DNA of 64,000 nucleotides from Campylobacter fetus subsp. fetus (GTDB lineage Bacteria; Campylobacterota; Campylobacteria; Campylobacterales; Campylobacteraceae): NCBI RefSeq assembly GCF_900475935.1, contig NZ_LS483431.1, positions 1,488,001 to 1,552,000 of the forward strand, read 5' to 3'. Shown piece by piece: positions 20,376 to 29,479 of this stretch (position 1 is its first letter; each line of letters starts with the position of its first letter). The notes under the pieces were generated by a model. It saw only the letters and a program-made list of their open reading frames with translations, ran no database searches and was not told where the DNA came from. The position numbers and the translations under genes were made by a program.

Positions 20376-22033
20376 AAATCTTCCTTTTCTAAATCACTCA
20401 TCATCATAAGTTTTGCTTTACAATCAGCGCAACAATAAAGCGTCCTAATCTTCAAATCATTTCCGTTAAATACAGGCTCAAGCATGGAAGCTATCTTTTT
20501 AACGGATTTCACGGTTGCAAATTCTTTGCCGCATTCCGCGCATTTAAATAACTCATCTTTAGCCAAAGTTTTATACTCAAAATAGCTCGGCTCAAGACTC
20601 ATTCCGTCTCTTATGACCGTTAACGTATCTTTTTCGGCACAGCTAGTCTCGCAATACCCGCAAGTAGTACAAATAGACGCGTTAAATTTAAGCGAATTAT
20701 CGCTCTTATCAGCATATAACGCTCCAACATTACAAGCTCCCACACACGATAAACAAAGAGTACAGCTGCTTTCATTTACAACGATTCTTCCATATCTTAC
20801 TAACTCACCACAGCCTGTTTTACCATGGTTTTTACCATTTAACATATGTAAAACTCTTTTAGAAAAAATTTCTCTTTTGCTAAGATTTGTCTCATTGAGA
20901 TCATATTTACTATTTGATATAAATGACGCTCTATCCAAAGCTATTTTTAAACTCTCTTCGTCATTTGCTACTTCTATGCCTTTAGTTCCATATATTTTTT
21001 CATAAATTTCATTAACCAGCTCAAGACTCTCTTTTGTGCCGCTTGTTATCTGTTTTGCATATAAAACCACGGTGGCGCCTGTTGTTTGAAGCAGAGTCAA
21101 AAGATAAGACTGATCTAAAAAATTTACTGATTTTAGAGGAAAAGGAAGTATGTTTTCTTTTAAATTTATACTTAAATTTGAGATATCCAAACACTCCTCA
21201 AACGCCAAAACTATTTTATCCGCATATATTTTAGCAACTTCATAAAATCCATTTCTTGGCATCGAATTATACTCAAGCGATCCGCTCGGACAGACGCTTA
21301 TACAGACTCCGCAAGCTATGCAGTCGATATCTGAGAACTCAAGTTCTTTTATCTCATCATCTTTCATTATAGCAACGGTAGGACAGGCATCTACACATTT
21401 AGCGCAATGCTTTGTTCTTCTACTTTTGTATTGACAGGTTTGAGCGTCATAAGCAATTATTTTTTTATAATTAAACACGGGACTTACTTTATTTGCAAGA
21501 TTTAAAATCTCATAATCTTCTAAACCGTCGATCTCAAAACAACCGCTCTGTTTTAGCATATAATCTTTAGCATTTCTGACTAACAAAATATCAAACTCTA
21601 TCTCAAACTCACCATCTTTTTGCAGTACTATAGCTACTAATTCACCTATCTCTCCATATAAAAACTTAACTTCATTATGATTTAAGCAAATTACCTTAAA
21701 TCCTGCATTTTCCAGCTTTTTTACAGATAACTCCAACTCATCGCTAATTAGTAAAATATTTTTACCGACGCTCTTTGATAAATCAGCGTCTAAAGCAAAA
21801 TCAAACGCGGTAGCTCTAGCTTCATAAAGCTTCAATGAGTTTTTAGCTTTTAATAGCATATTCTCTTTGGTATTATTTAGATAAAAATTTATCTCCGGAG
21901 CATATATCTGAGCATTTAAGGACTTTGAATTAGAAACTAAAAACTCTTCATCATTTGGCAAATTTAGAGTTTTTATACTATCGTCAAGAACTATTTCTTC
22001 GCTATTGTCATATAAAAATGCAAACTCTTGCAT
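20372..22033 (-). CDS. Polyferredoxin-like 4Fe-4S protein of the fdh locus
   Basis: A 553-residue cytoplasmic protein with no leader. It has four ferredoxin-type Cys clusters in two pairs: CAKCVDACPTVA and CIACGVCISVCPSGS (about 213-250), then CTLCLSCVGACNVGA and CTTCGYCETSCAEKD (about 430-480). Two further CxxC pairs near the C-terminus (CAECGKEF, CCADCKAK) look like a zinc-ribbon. The N-terminal 200 residues show no recognised fold. It is probably the first gene of the fdh operon. It could help electron transfer or maturation of formate dehydrogenase, but the role is not established. Confidence 0.8.
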   Translation of the reverse strand: MQEFAFLYDNSEEIVLDDSIKTLNLPNDEEFLVSNSKSLNAQIYAPEINFYLNNTKENMLLKAKNSLKLYEARATAFDFALDADLSKSVGKNILLISDELELSVKKLENAGFKVICLNHNEVKFLYGEIGELVAIVLQKDGEFEIEFDILLVRNAKDYMLKQSGCFEIDGLEDYEILNLANKVSPVFNYKKIIAYDAQTCQYKSRRTKHCAKCVDACPTVAIMKDDEIKELEFSDIDCIACGVCISVCPSGSLEYNSMPRNGFYEVAKIYADKIVLAFEECLDISNLSINLKENILPFPLKSVNFLDQSYLLTLLQTTGATVVLYAKQITSGTKESLELVNEIYEKIYGTKGIEVANDEESLKIALDRASFISNSKYDLNETNLSKREIFSKRVLHMLNGKNHGKTGCGELVRYGRIVVNESSCTLCLSCVGACNVGALYADKSDNSLKFNASICTTCGYCETSCAEKDTLTVIRDGMSLEPSYFEYKTLAKDELFKCAECGKEFATVKSVKKIASMLEPVFNGNDLKIRTLYCCADCKAKLMMMSDLEKEDL

Positions 22034-22144
22034 AATTTTCCTTGATTAAAATATTATACTCATTTTATAATCATTTGTATAAATTTAGGCTGATTATTTA
22101 TAACTAATAATTAACTTAAAAGGAAAATCAAAACTAAAAAATGA

Positions 22145-22150
22145 TATACT
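22145..22150 (+). promoter_or_regulatory. Likely -10 element for selA-selB
   Basis: TATACT 27 bases before the preferred selA ATG, in the divergent gap between the polyferredoxin gene and selA. It would start the transcript near 22157, too close to the first ATG at 22165 for that ATG to have a ribosome-binding site. Confidence 0.5.
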
Positions 22151-22176
22151 GAGTTTAAATTTAAATGAGAAAAGCT

Positions 22177-23493
22177 ATGAATAAACTTCCAAAAATAGAT
22201 AAAATTCCAAATCTAAAAGAGTTTCAAAACTATTTTAAACCAGCACTTTTAGACATCTCTAAATCAGTATTAGAAGAGATAAGAAGTAAAAATCAAAATG
22301 AAACTATATCAGAGCAAGATGTTATAAATTTGATAAAAAACGCATACGCCAAGTTTCAAAATATCGAGCCAAAACCGCTTATAAACGCAACTGGAGTTAT
22401 AATACATACCAACCTTGGCAGGAGTCCTATCAGCGAAGATTTAATTAAACAAGCAACTCATCTTATGACTTCATACTCAAATTTAGAATACGGCTTAAGC
22501 AGCGGCAAAAGAGGCGATAGATACGCATATACAAGCTATCTTTTAAAACTGCTATTTGGTTGTGAAGACGCTCTTATAGTAAATAATAACGCAGCCGCGG
22601 TTTTTCTCATATTAAATAGTTTTGCCGACGAGAAAGAAGTACTGGTTAGTCGCGGTGAATTAGTAGAAATCGGTGGAAGTTTCAGAGTACCAGAAGTAAT
22701 GAAAAACAGCGGAGCTATATTAAAAGAGATTGGCACTACAAACAAAACCCATCTAAGCGATTATGAAAACTCCATAAATGAAAACACCGCCATGATCTTA
22801 AAAGTACATAAATCAAACTATGATATAGTCGGGTTCTCCAGCGAAGTTTCTATAAATGATATCGCGAAATTAACCCAAAAAAGAGGAATTCTAAACTATT
22901 ACGATCTTGGTAGCGGATATGTAAATACGCTTCCGTATTCTCTAAGTAAAGATGAGCCAAACGTAAAAAAACTGATACAAAGTGGAGTTGATATAATAAG
23001 TTTTAGCGGTGATAAGCTTTTTGGCAGTGTGCAATGCGGCATAATACTTGGTAAAAAAGAGCTTATAAATAAGCTTAAAAACAATCAAATTTTAAGAATG
23101 TTAAGAGTCGATAAAATGGTGCTTAGCATGTTAAATGAAACGATAAAAGCGTACTTAAACAAAGATTTTCATCTCATAAAACCTATAAATCAAATTTATA
23201 AAACACTAAGCGAACTAGAAGTACAAGCTAAGAAAGTTTTAGAAAACATCAAACTAGAAGCTAGCATAAAAGAGACTAAAACTTTTGTCGGCGGAGGAAC
23301 AATGCCAAATAAAAGCTATCCATCAATCGGGTTATTTTTCAAAGGAAACGCAAACAAAAATGAGTTTAAATTTAGAAAATACGGAATCATAGGCAGAATT
23401 GAAAACGCGGAGTTTTTGCTTGATTTTCGTTCTATTTTTGAAAATGATATAGAAAACATCATAAAAATTATAAACGGAATGAGTGATGAATAG
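22177..23493 (+). CDS. selA: L-seryl-tRNA(Sec) selenium transferase
   Basis: PLP enzyme that converts Ser-tRNA(Sec) to Sec-tRNA(Sec) with selenophosphate (438 aa). Family motifs include NATGVIIHTNLGRSPIS (about 75-91), the PLP-lysine region SFSGDKLFGSVQCG (about 280) and GRIENAEFLLDFRS at the C-terminus. ATG at 22177 is preceded by GAGAAAA and is preferred over an ATG four codons upstream. It overlaps selB by about 10 bases and supplies Sec for FdhA. selD and the Sec tRNA are not in the window. Confidence 0.95.
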   Translation: MNKLPKIDKIPNLKEFQNYFKPALLDISKSVLEEIRSKNQNETISEQDVINLIKNAYAKFQNIEPKPLINATGVIIHTNLGRSPISEDLIKQATHLMTSYSNLEYGLSSGKRGDRYAYTSYLLKLLFGCEDALIVNNNAAAVFLILNSFADEKEVLVSRGELVEIGGSFRVPEVMKNSGAILKEIGTTNKTHLSDYENSINENTAMILKVHKSNYDIVGFSSEVSINDIAKLTQKRGILNYYDLGSGYVNTLPYSLSKDEPNVKKLIQSGVDIISFSGDKLFGSVQCGIILGKKELINKLKNNQILRMLRVDKMVLSMLNETIKAYLNKDFHLIKPINQIYKTLSELEVQAKKVLENIKLEASIKETKTFVGGGTMPNKSYPSIGLFFKGNANKNEFKFRKYGIIGRIENAEFLLDFRSIFENDIENIIKIINGMSDE

Positions 23494-25291
23494 CATAATA
23501 ATAGGAACCTCAGGTCATATAGATCACGGAAAAACAGCACTTATCAAAGCTTTAAACGGCTATGAAGGCGACAAAACATCAGACGAGATAAAACGCGGTA
23601 TTACGATAGATCTTAGTTTTTCAAATTTAAATAACGGAATTAAAAATATAGCATTTATCGATGTTCCTGGTCATGAAAATTTAGTCAAAACTATGATAAG
23701 CGGAGCATTTCAATTTGACGCTTGTATGCTCGTAATAGCAGCCAACGAAGGACTTAAGCCACAAACAAAAGAGCATATAGAAATATTAAATTTACTAAAT
23801 GTAAAAAATATAATTTTAGTATTTTCAAAATGTGATTTGGTAGGTAAAAATGAGCAATTAGAAGTCAAAAACAGTGTATTGGATTTTATAAAAGATTTCT
23901 CGAATTTAGAAATTTTAAGAAGTTTTTTCGTCAGTATAAAAGATAAAAACAGCATAGATGCGCTAAAAAATTATCTTTTTACGATCCAAAGAAAAACGCA
24001 TGATCAAGACTCTGTTTTTCGCTACTACATAGACAGAGTTTTTCAAGTAAAAGGTCATGGCACGGTCGTCACAGGAGGCGTATTAAAAGGCACTCTAAAA
24101 GTCGGGGAGCAAATTTTAAACTTGGATTTAAATGAAAGTTTTATATTAAGAAATTTAGAGGTTCATTCTAGGAGCGCAAAGACGGTAGAAGCTCCAAATA
24201 GAGCCGCGTTAAACTTAAGCGGAGATAAAACTTACGCTTTAAAAAAAGGGCAAATTTTAAGCAAAAAGGGATTTTGGAGAGGATTTTTTGAAGCTGATTG
24301 TTTTGTGAGCGGAGATTTGACTCACAATAGTGAAGTCGTTTTTTGCGTCGGATCTAAACAAGTCAATGCAAAAGCCGCTCTTTTAAAAGACAATTTTTTT
24401 ACATTTAAATTTAATAAAATGATGTTTTTAGAGTTTAACGAGCCGTTTATTTTACTGAAAAATAGCAGAGTTATAGGCGGCGGATTTGTTCTAAATCCAG
24501 TAAGCGAACCTCTTAAAAAAGATGTTAAGTCAGATCTACTTTCAGCGCTCAATAATATGGATTTCGTACAAGCTTTTGAGATTTTAAGCAGATCACATAG
24601 ACATGGTTTTGGACTTATATCGTCTTTGCAAAGATTTGGAATGAGTACAAGCACGGCACTAGATATAGCTTCAAATTTAAAAAATGTTTTTGTGGATAAA
24701 AAAGCGGCTTGTATCTACACAAATGACGGCTATAGCGATGTTAAAGAATTTATCAAATTTATAATAAACAAAAACAAAGACGCCATGTTCTCTCCATCTA
24801 GCATAAATACAAAGCTGTCTTGGGCAAGTACGGATTTTATAGAAGCTGTTTTAAATGAGCTAGAAACAAATAAAATAGTCCAAAAAAACGGAAGTATTTA
24901 TACTAAATTCGGAACTAATTTCGATGAATTAAATACAACGGTAGAAAGTAAAATTTATGATATTTTAGAAAAAGGATATATTACTCCAAAAGCACCGTAT
25001 AACATATATGATGAGCTTGATATCGATAAAATAGTAGGAGACGCGGCTCTAAAAAAGCTCACAAAAGCAAAAAAAGTAGTAAGACTAGAACACAACCTTT
25101 TTATAAGCTCAAATGCATTAAATAAAGTGATAAATATGCTAAGAGATATAATAAAAAATGAAGGTAAAGTAAACATAACCAGCGCTAAAAATCATCTAAA
25201 TTTAAGTAGAAAATATGCGTTGGCGTATTTAGAATATCTTGATAAATTTGCCGATATCAAGAAATTTGAAAACGATAGGCTTTTTGTTTAA
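23486..25291 (+). CDS. selB: Selenocysteine-specific elongation factor SelB
   Basis: GTPase that brings Sec-tRNA to UGA codons by binding the SECIS hairpin (about 601 aa). The EF-Tu-like domain has G1 SGHIDHGKTALIKAL, DVPGHENLVKTM and FSKCDLVG (Ser replaces the usual Asn in NKxD). The beta-barrel contains KGHGTVVTGGVLKG. The C-terminal third is made of winged-helix domains. The start is ATG at 23486, or GTG one codon earlier, inside the end of selA, so translation is coupled. Confidence 0.95.
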   Translation: MNSIIIGTSGHIDHGKTALIKALNGYEGDKTSDEIKRGITIDLSFSNLNNGIKNIAFIDVPGHENLVKTMISGAFQFDACMLVIAANEGLKPQTKEHIEILNLLNVKNIILVFSKCDLVGKNEQLEVKNSVLDFIKDFSNLEILRSFFVSIKDKNSIDALKNYLFTIQRKTHDQDSVFRYYIDRVFQVKGHGTVVTGGVLKGTLKVGEQILNLDLNESFILRNLEVHSRSAKTVEAPNRAALNLSGDKTYALKKGQILSKKGFWRGFFEADCFVSGDLTHNSEVVFCVGSKQVNAKAALLKDNFFTFKFNKMMFLEFNEPFILLKNSRVIGGGFVLNPVSEPLKKDVKSDLLSALNNMDFVQAFEILSRSHRHGFGLISSLQRFGMSTSTALDIASNLKNVFVDKKAACIYTNDGYSDVKEFIKFIINKNKDAMFSPSSINTKLSWASTDFIEAVLNELETNKIVQKNGSIYTKFGTNFDELNTTVESKIYDILEKGYITPKAPYNIYDELDIDKIVGDAALKKLTKAKKVVRLEHNLFISSNALNKVINMLRDIIKNEGKVNITSAKNHLNLSRKYALAYLEYLDKFADIKKFENDRLFV

Positions 25292-25336
25292 AAACAACGC
25301 CTATAATGTTTGAAATTTTATATTTTAAGGTAACAG

Positions 25337-26077
25337 ATGAAAAATGTTTTAATTATAAGTTCTCTAATAGCGGCTACTTCCATGTTTGCTATAAACGATG
25401 CGGAGATTTTAGATCTCTTTAAAGCTGCTTCAAATGAGGGTTTGCAAGTAAAAATAGAGTCAAAATCAAAGCTTGAAGGTACAAATTTCGACCAAATTAT
25501 AGTAAATATCACAGATGGAAAACAGAGCCAAAAACAAGTTTTATTTACAGATGGCAAATATGTATTTCCAGATATCATAGACGTAAATAAAAGAGTATCT
25601 TATCTAGGTAAATTTAACGATATACAAGAAAAAGCCTCTATGGGCGAAGCTTATAGCAAATTAGCAGCACTTATAAAAAATCTTGATAAATCAAAAATTA
25701 TCAATCTAGGAAATGACCCTAAAAAACCTACAAAATACTTATTTACCGATCCGGACTGTCCATATTGCAGAATCGAACTTGACAGAATTGAAAAAGATTT
25801 AGAAGAATCAAATTTAAAAGTTATCATGGCTCCAATTCCTAGCCACGGCGAAGATGCGATAAAAAAATCAATCGCGATATATAAAGAGGTAAAAGGCGTA
25901 AAAGACGATGCCACAAAGATAAAAATTCTAAGAAAATACTATGCCAAAGACGCATCCGCTCCAACTAATATAACTGCCGATCAAGTAAAAACAGAACAAG
26001 CAAATATAATGAAATACTTTGAAACAGGTGCTATAAGAGGCGTACCTGCAATGATCGACGAGAGCGATCTAAAATAA
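25337..26077 (+). CDS. DsbC-like periplasmic thiol:disulfide protein
   Basis: Secreted thioredoxin-fold protein (246 aa) of the DsbC/DsbG type, probably a disulfide isomerase or reductase. The leader MKNVLIISSLIAATSMFA closely resembles that of the peroxidase at 15.4 kb. The active site is CPYC in FTDPDCPYCRIELDRI (about residue 140), and a cis-Pro loop RGVPAMI is near the C-terminus. An N-terminal dimerisation-like domain of about 100 residues precedes the fold. It stands alone between selB and a hairpin at 26082. Confidence 0.88.
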   Translation: MKNVLIISSLIAATSMFAINDAEILDLFKAASNEGLQVKIESKSKLEGTNFDQIIVNITDGKQSQKQVLFTDGKYVFPDIIDVNKRVSYLGKFNDIQEKASMGEAYSKLAALIKNLDKSKIINLGNDPKKPTKYLFTDPDCPYCRIELDRIEKDLEESNLKVIMAPIPSHGEDAIKKSIAIYKEVKGVKDDATKIKILRKYYAKDASAPTNITADQVKTEQANIMKYFETGAIRGVPAMIDESDLK

Positions 26078-26081
26078 CATG

Positions 26082-26096
26082 GGGCTTATAAAGCCC
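26082..26096 (+). terminator. Terminator after the dsbC-like gene
   Basis: Stem GGGCTT/AAGCCC with an ATA loop, a few bases after the stop codon. The following tract (TATCCTAAATTT) is only weakly T-rich. Confidence 0.5.
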
Positions 26097-26146
26097 TATC
26101 CTAAATTTATGCTATCATTGCAGATAAAATTCTCAAGGAACAAAAC

Positions 26147-26824
26147 TTGATAAACAATATAGCTATTATAACAGCGCGCGGCGGAAGCAAAAGAATTCCG
26201 CGTAAAAATATCAAAGATTTTATGGGAAAACCTATGATATATTACGCTATAAATGCCGCTATAAATGCCGGAATTTTTGATGAGATTATGGTTTCAACCG
26301 AAGATGAAGAGATAGCTAGTATCTCTAAAAATTTAGGCGCAAAAGTTCCGTTTTTGCGAAGCACCAAAACAGCGGATGACTTTGCTACTACAAACGACGT
26401 TATAGAAGAAGTACTAAGCCAATACGCCAAACTAGGAACTCTTATCGAAAATATATGCTGCATTTATCCTTGCGCACCGTTTATAAGCGGCGAACTTTTA
26501 AAAGAAGCGTATGAAACATTTGTATCTACAAATGCGAGCAAATTAACTCCAGTAGTCAAATTTTCATTTCCCGTGCAAAGAGCTTTTATAGTAGATGAAA
26601 AAGGTTTTTTAAAATACCGCGAACCGCTTAACGCAAATAAAAGATCTCAAGATCTAAAACCAACGTATCATGACGCCGGAATGTTCTATTTTTATAAAGC
26701 AAACGCGCTAAACTCTGATGATAGAGTACCATTCATCTTAAGTGAAAATGTTACACAAGATATCGATACTATGGACGATTGGAAAATGGCAGAGCTTAAA
26801 TACAAGGTGTTACATGGCTTATAA
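26147..26824 (+). CDS. pseF: Pseudaminic acid cytidylyltransferase PseF
   Basis: Activates pseudaminic acid with CTP to CMP-Pse for flagellin glycosylation (225 aa). The N-terminus IAIITARGGSKRIPRKNIKD carries the CMP-sugar synthetase P-loop. The GGSKRIPRKNIK form and VPFLR are closer to PseF than to NeuA or legionaminic PtmB. Start is TTG at 26147 with AAGGA upstream. It opens a seven-gene island and overlaps the next gene by 11 bases. Confidence 0.9.
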   Translation: MINNIAIITARGGSKRIPRKNIKDFMGKPMIYYAINAAINAGIFDEIMVSTEDEEIASISKNLGAKVPFLRSTKTADDFATTNDVIEEVLSQYAKLGTLIENICCIYPCAPFISGELLKEAYETFVSTNASKLTPVVKFSFPVQRAFIVDEKGFLKYREPLNANKRSQDLKPTYHDAGMFYFYKANALNSDDRVPFILSENVTQDIDTMDDWKMAELKYKVLHGL

Positions 26825-27590
26825 AATCGGTCTTAAACTATGGTCTTTGAATGAAAATTATATAAATAGTGCGGCAAATCTTTATGAAAGTGGAGTTTAT
26901 GACTATATCGAGCTTTACTCAGTGCCAAACTCTCTTAACAAAATCAAAATTTGGGCGGATCTAAAACTTAAATTCGGTATTCCATTTGCTATTCATGCTC
27001 CGCATTTTAGCAGCGGTTTAGATTTTTCAAATAAAGATAAATTTAGTTCAAATTTAAAACTAGTAGAACTCGCTCGTGCTTATAGCCTTGAGCTTGACGC
27101 TATTTACACTGTTTTTCATCCTGGTATCGGCGGCAATGTTGATGAAAGTATAAGACAGATAAATAGTATAAAAGATTTTAAATTTATAATAGAAAACAAG
27201 CCTTACGTAGTACCTATGGATAACGCTCCAGACGCATTTTGCATCGGTTCAACTTTTGAAATGATAAAAAAAATAATAGACCAAACAGGACATGGATTTT
27301 GCCTTGATATCGGTCACGCCCTAGTAAGCGCAAACTATCAAAAACTGGGTATTTACGAGTACATTGCCAAATTTAACTCTTTAAATCCGCTTGTATATCA
27401 TATAAGCGATAACGATAGCACAAGCATTTATGACGCGCATTTGCATTTTGGAGATGGAAATATTGATTTTAAAAAAATCCACTCTATCATAGATAAAGAT
27501 AAATTTCTTGCTATAGAAACCATAAAAGATAGCAAAGAAAATTTAGATGATTTTATAAAAGATTCTAAATTTATAAAGGAGTTAAAATGA
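26814..27590 (+). CDS. TIM-barrel sugar isomerase/epimerase (AP endonuclease family 2)
   Basis: 258-residue protein of the xylose-isomerase-like/endonuclease IV superfamily. Probable metal ligands appear in the expected order: HAPHF, TVFHPGIGG, IENKPY, CLDIGHAL, YHISDND, AHLHFGDG and AIETIKD. ATG at 26814 lies inside the end of pseF. The substrate is unknown. Its place between pseF and an ATP-grasp gene suggests it makes or rearranges a small polar group or sugar that decorates pseudaminic acid. Hydroxypyruvate isomerase-like chemistry is one option. Confidence 0.8.
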   Translation: MAYKIGLKLWSLNENYINSAANLYESGVYDYIELYSVPNSLNKIKIWADLKLKFGIPFAIHAPHFSSGLDFSNKDKFSSNLKLVELARAYSLELDAIYTVFHPGIGGNVDESIRQINSIKDFKFIIENKPYVVPMDNAPDAFCIGSTFEMIKKIIDQTGHGFCLDIGHALVSANYQKLGIYEYIAKFNSLNPLVYHISDNDSTSIYDAHLHFGDGNIDFKKIHSIIDKDKFLAIETIKDSKENLDDFIKDSKFIKELK

Positions 27591-27774
27591 ACCAAAAAGT
27601 CGCTCTAGTAATAGGTGCTAGTAGCGAGAGTGTTTTTGCCATCAATGAAGCCAAAAAAGCCGGACTTAAAGTCGTAGCTTTTGATGGAAATAAAGACGCA
27701 ATCGGACTAAGGCTTGCCGACGTATCTTACGTAGTTGATATAAGAGATCCAAAAAACATCATAGAAAAACTTAC

Positions 27775-27783
27775 GGGGGGGGG
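27775..27783. repeat. Phase-variable poly-G tract 1 (9 G, OFF)
   Basis: Nine G within the ATP-grasp gene. With 9 G translation stops seven codons later, and 8 G also leads to an early stop. Ten (or seven) G restores the frame. Confidence 0.9.
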
Positions 27784-27950
27784 TACGAGCCTATAACGAT
27801 TTTACCGGTTCCCATCGGTAGATACTTGATAACGACCGGAAGTATAAATGACTACTACAAACTAGGCGGTGTTAGCTACAAAGCCGCTGATTTATGCACG
27901 GATAAACTTCTATTTCATAAAAAATTAAGAAATCTAACTAACGAAACTAT

Positions 27951-27960
27951 GGGGGGGGGG
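27951..27960. repeat. Phase-variable poly-G tract 2 (10 G, OFF)
   Basis: Ten G directly after AT, in the same ATP-grasp gene 167 bases beyond tract 1. Frame is restored at 11 (or 8) G. At 9 or 10 G a TGA is met within about ten codons. Confidence 0.9.
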
Positions 27961-28786
27961 TATTCCCTCCAAGTGAGGAAGGGGATTTGAGACCTATAGA
28001 ATGTCATTTGATCACTCCGAATTTAGATTTAAGAGTACTTAAATTTCCACTTATCATTAAACCGCGATTTGGAAGCGGAAGCAGAGACGTCATAGCGGTA
28101 AAAGATCAACATGAATTCAAAAATGCTTTAGCAAAAATAGACTTAAGCAAAGAAGATTTTTTAGCTGAAACATTAGTAGAGGGGACGGAATACGGACTAA
28201 GTGGGGCAGTGATAAATGGAAAATATATTCACATACTTATAAGAGAAAAACTCCTTACGCCGCTTCCTTATCGGCAAAGCATAGGAAATTTGAGTGCTCC
28301 GGAGATTTTGGAAGTCACACGCTATATGCAGCGAGTCGCTACTAGGCTAAATTTAAAAAACTGCCTTATAAACGCGGATCTCATCATAACGCCTGAAGGA
28401 GAGCCGTTCATCATAGAGCTAGCTCCACGTCCAAGCGGTCACTATCTCTCAAGTACGTTCGTAGAGATATCAACTGGCGTAAATATGACTAAAGAGTGGA
28501 TAAATATGATTTTAGGCAAACCATTTAGTTTTGAGCCTAAATTTACAAAACATGCGATTATCAGGTATTTTGATTTTGAAGGTAGAGTTGTTCCGCCTAA
28601 TTTCGAAATTTTAAAAAACGAGCTTGGAATTGTAAAATATGAGTGCAACATAAATGGAATCTTAGGCAAAGTGATAAACGGTGCAAGCATTATGAATAGA
28701 GGATATGCCATCATAGTAGCTAGCAACAAGCAAGAGTGTCTAACAAATACGGACGCTCTTATAAAAAAATTTAAAAAGGAGATAAA

Positions 28787-29470
28787 ATGAACGAAAGTGT
28801 AAAACAAGCTCAAGAAAATGCTTACAAACTGTGGGGAGAACACGTATCTACTGGATATTTATTATATCCGAACGAATACCTTACAAGATATGTTTTTGCA
28901 AACAGAAGGTCGTTTAAAACCATTTTAGATTTTGGGTGCGGCGATGGAAGACACCTTGAAATGATGAGTAAAGCAAAGATTCCTCATATAATCGGCGTGG
29001 ATTATAATAAATCCGTTTTACAAATAGCTAAAAATCGCTGTAATGAAAACGGCGTAAAATGCGAAGTATTTCAAAGCGGAGAAGTTTTAAATTTAAACGA
29101 GATATTAGGCGGAGAAAAAGTTGATTGCGTAGTTTGCTGGGGTATAACACATCTAAACGCAAGAGAGATAACTTCAAATTTCATTAAACAGTTTGCGTCT
29201 ATTTTAAATGAAGGCGGAAGCATATTTGCCAACTGGAGAACCAGAAAAGACTCTTTATATAAAAGAGGAAAAGAGATAGATGAAGATACGTTTATCATAG
29301 ATGAAGAGTCTCACAAAGGAATGCTTTATTACTTCCCAAATTTAGATGAAATAGAAAAAATTTATGAGAGTGTCGGCTTAAAAATAACCAGCAAAGATTA
29401 TGAAGAATTTAGTACAAATGATGGTAATATAATAAATTCATGGCATATTATCGAAGCTAAAAAGGTTTAA
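28787..29470 (+). CDS. Class I SAM-dependent methyltransferase (paralogue A)
   Basis: 227-residue Rossmann methyltransferase. Motif I is ILDFGCGDGRHLEMM (about 45-59), followed by IIGVDYN and VDCVVCWGITHLNA. Its ATG overlaps the ATP-grasp stop (ATGA). It is clearly paralogous to the next gene: both open with a YPNE element (LLYPNEYLTRYVF versus LIYPNEHVVRFIF) and share the downstream blocks. Unlike its neighbour it has no poly-G tract. The likely target is a sugar hydroxyl or an attached group in the pseudaminic acid pathway; this is inferred from context only. Confidence 0.85.
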   Translation: MNESVKQAQENAYKLWGEHVSTGYLLYPNEYLTRYVFANRRSFKTILDFGCGDGRHLEMMSKAKIPHIIGVDYNKSVLQIAKNRCNENGVKCEVFQSGEVLNLNEILGGEKVDCVVCWGITHLNAREITSNFIKQFASILNEGGSIFANWRTRKDSLYKRGKEIDEDTFIIDEESHKGMLYYFPNLDEIEKIYESVGLKITSKDYEEFSTNDGNIINSWHIIEAKKV

Positions 29471-29479
29471 GGAAATTTA

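Larger units (their letters stand above)
27587..28790 (+). pseudogene. ATP-grasp ligase gene, phase-off through two poly-G tracts
   Basis: Three overlapping frames together encode one ATP-grasp enzyme. The N-terminal Rossmann-like part (VALVIGASSESVFAINEAKK) is in frame to G-tract 1 (27775-27783, 9 G), the middle (ITILPVPIGRYLITTGS) runs to G-tract 2 (27951-27960, 10 G), and the rest carries the ATP-binding lysine and Gly-rich loop (PLIIKPRFGSGSRD) and metal site ELAPRPSGH. One extra G in each tract makes a single 401-residue ORF, exactly divisible by three. As sequenced both tracts are out of frame and the product stops after 69 residues. This looks like contingency switching, not decay. It may ligate an acid to an amine of the sugar. 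Confidence 0.88.

Noticed and set aside
20613-21005. 130-codon plus-strand ORF
   Set aside because: Antisense to the polyferredoxin Cys clusters; composition reflects the complementary strand.
26742-26813. N-terminal extension of the TIM-barrel isomerase
   Set aside because: It would run inside pseF in another frame, and the conserved barrel begins at the ATG at 26814.
27987-28790. A stand-alone 267-residue ATP-grasp gene with TTG start
   Set aside because: It lacks the N-terminal domain that is present in the two preceding frames; adding one G to each tract gives one continuous gene.
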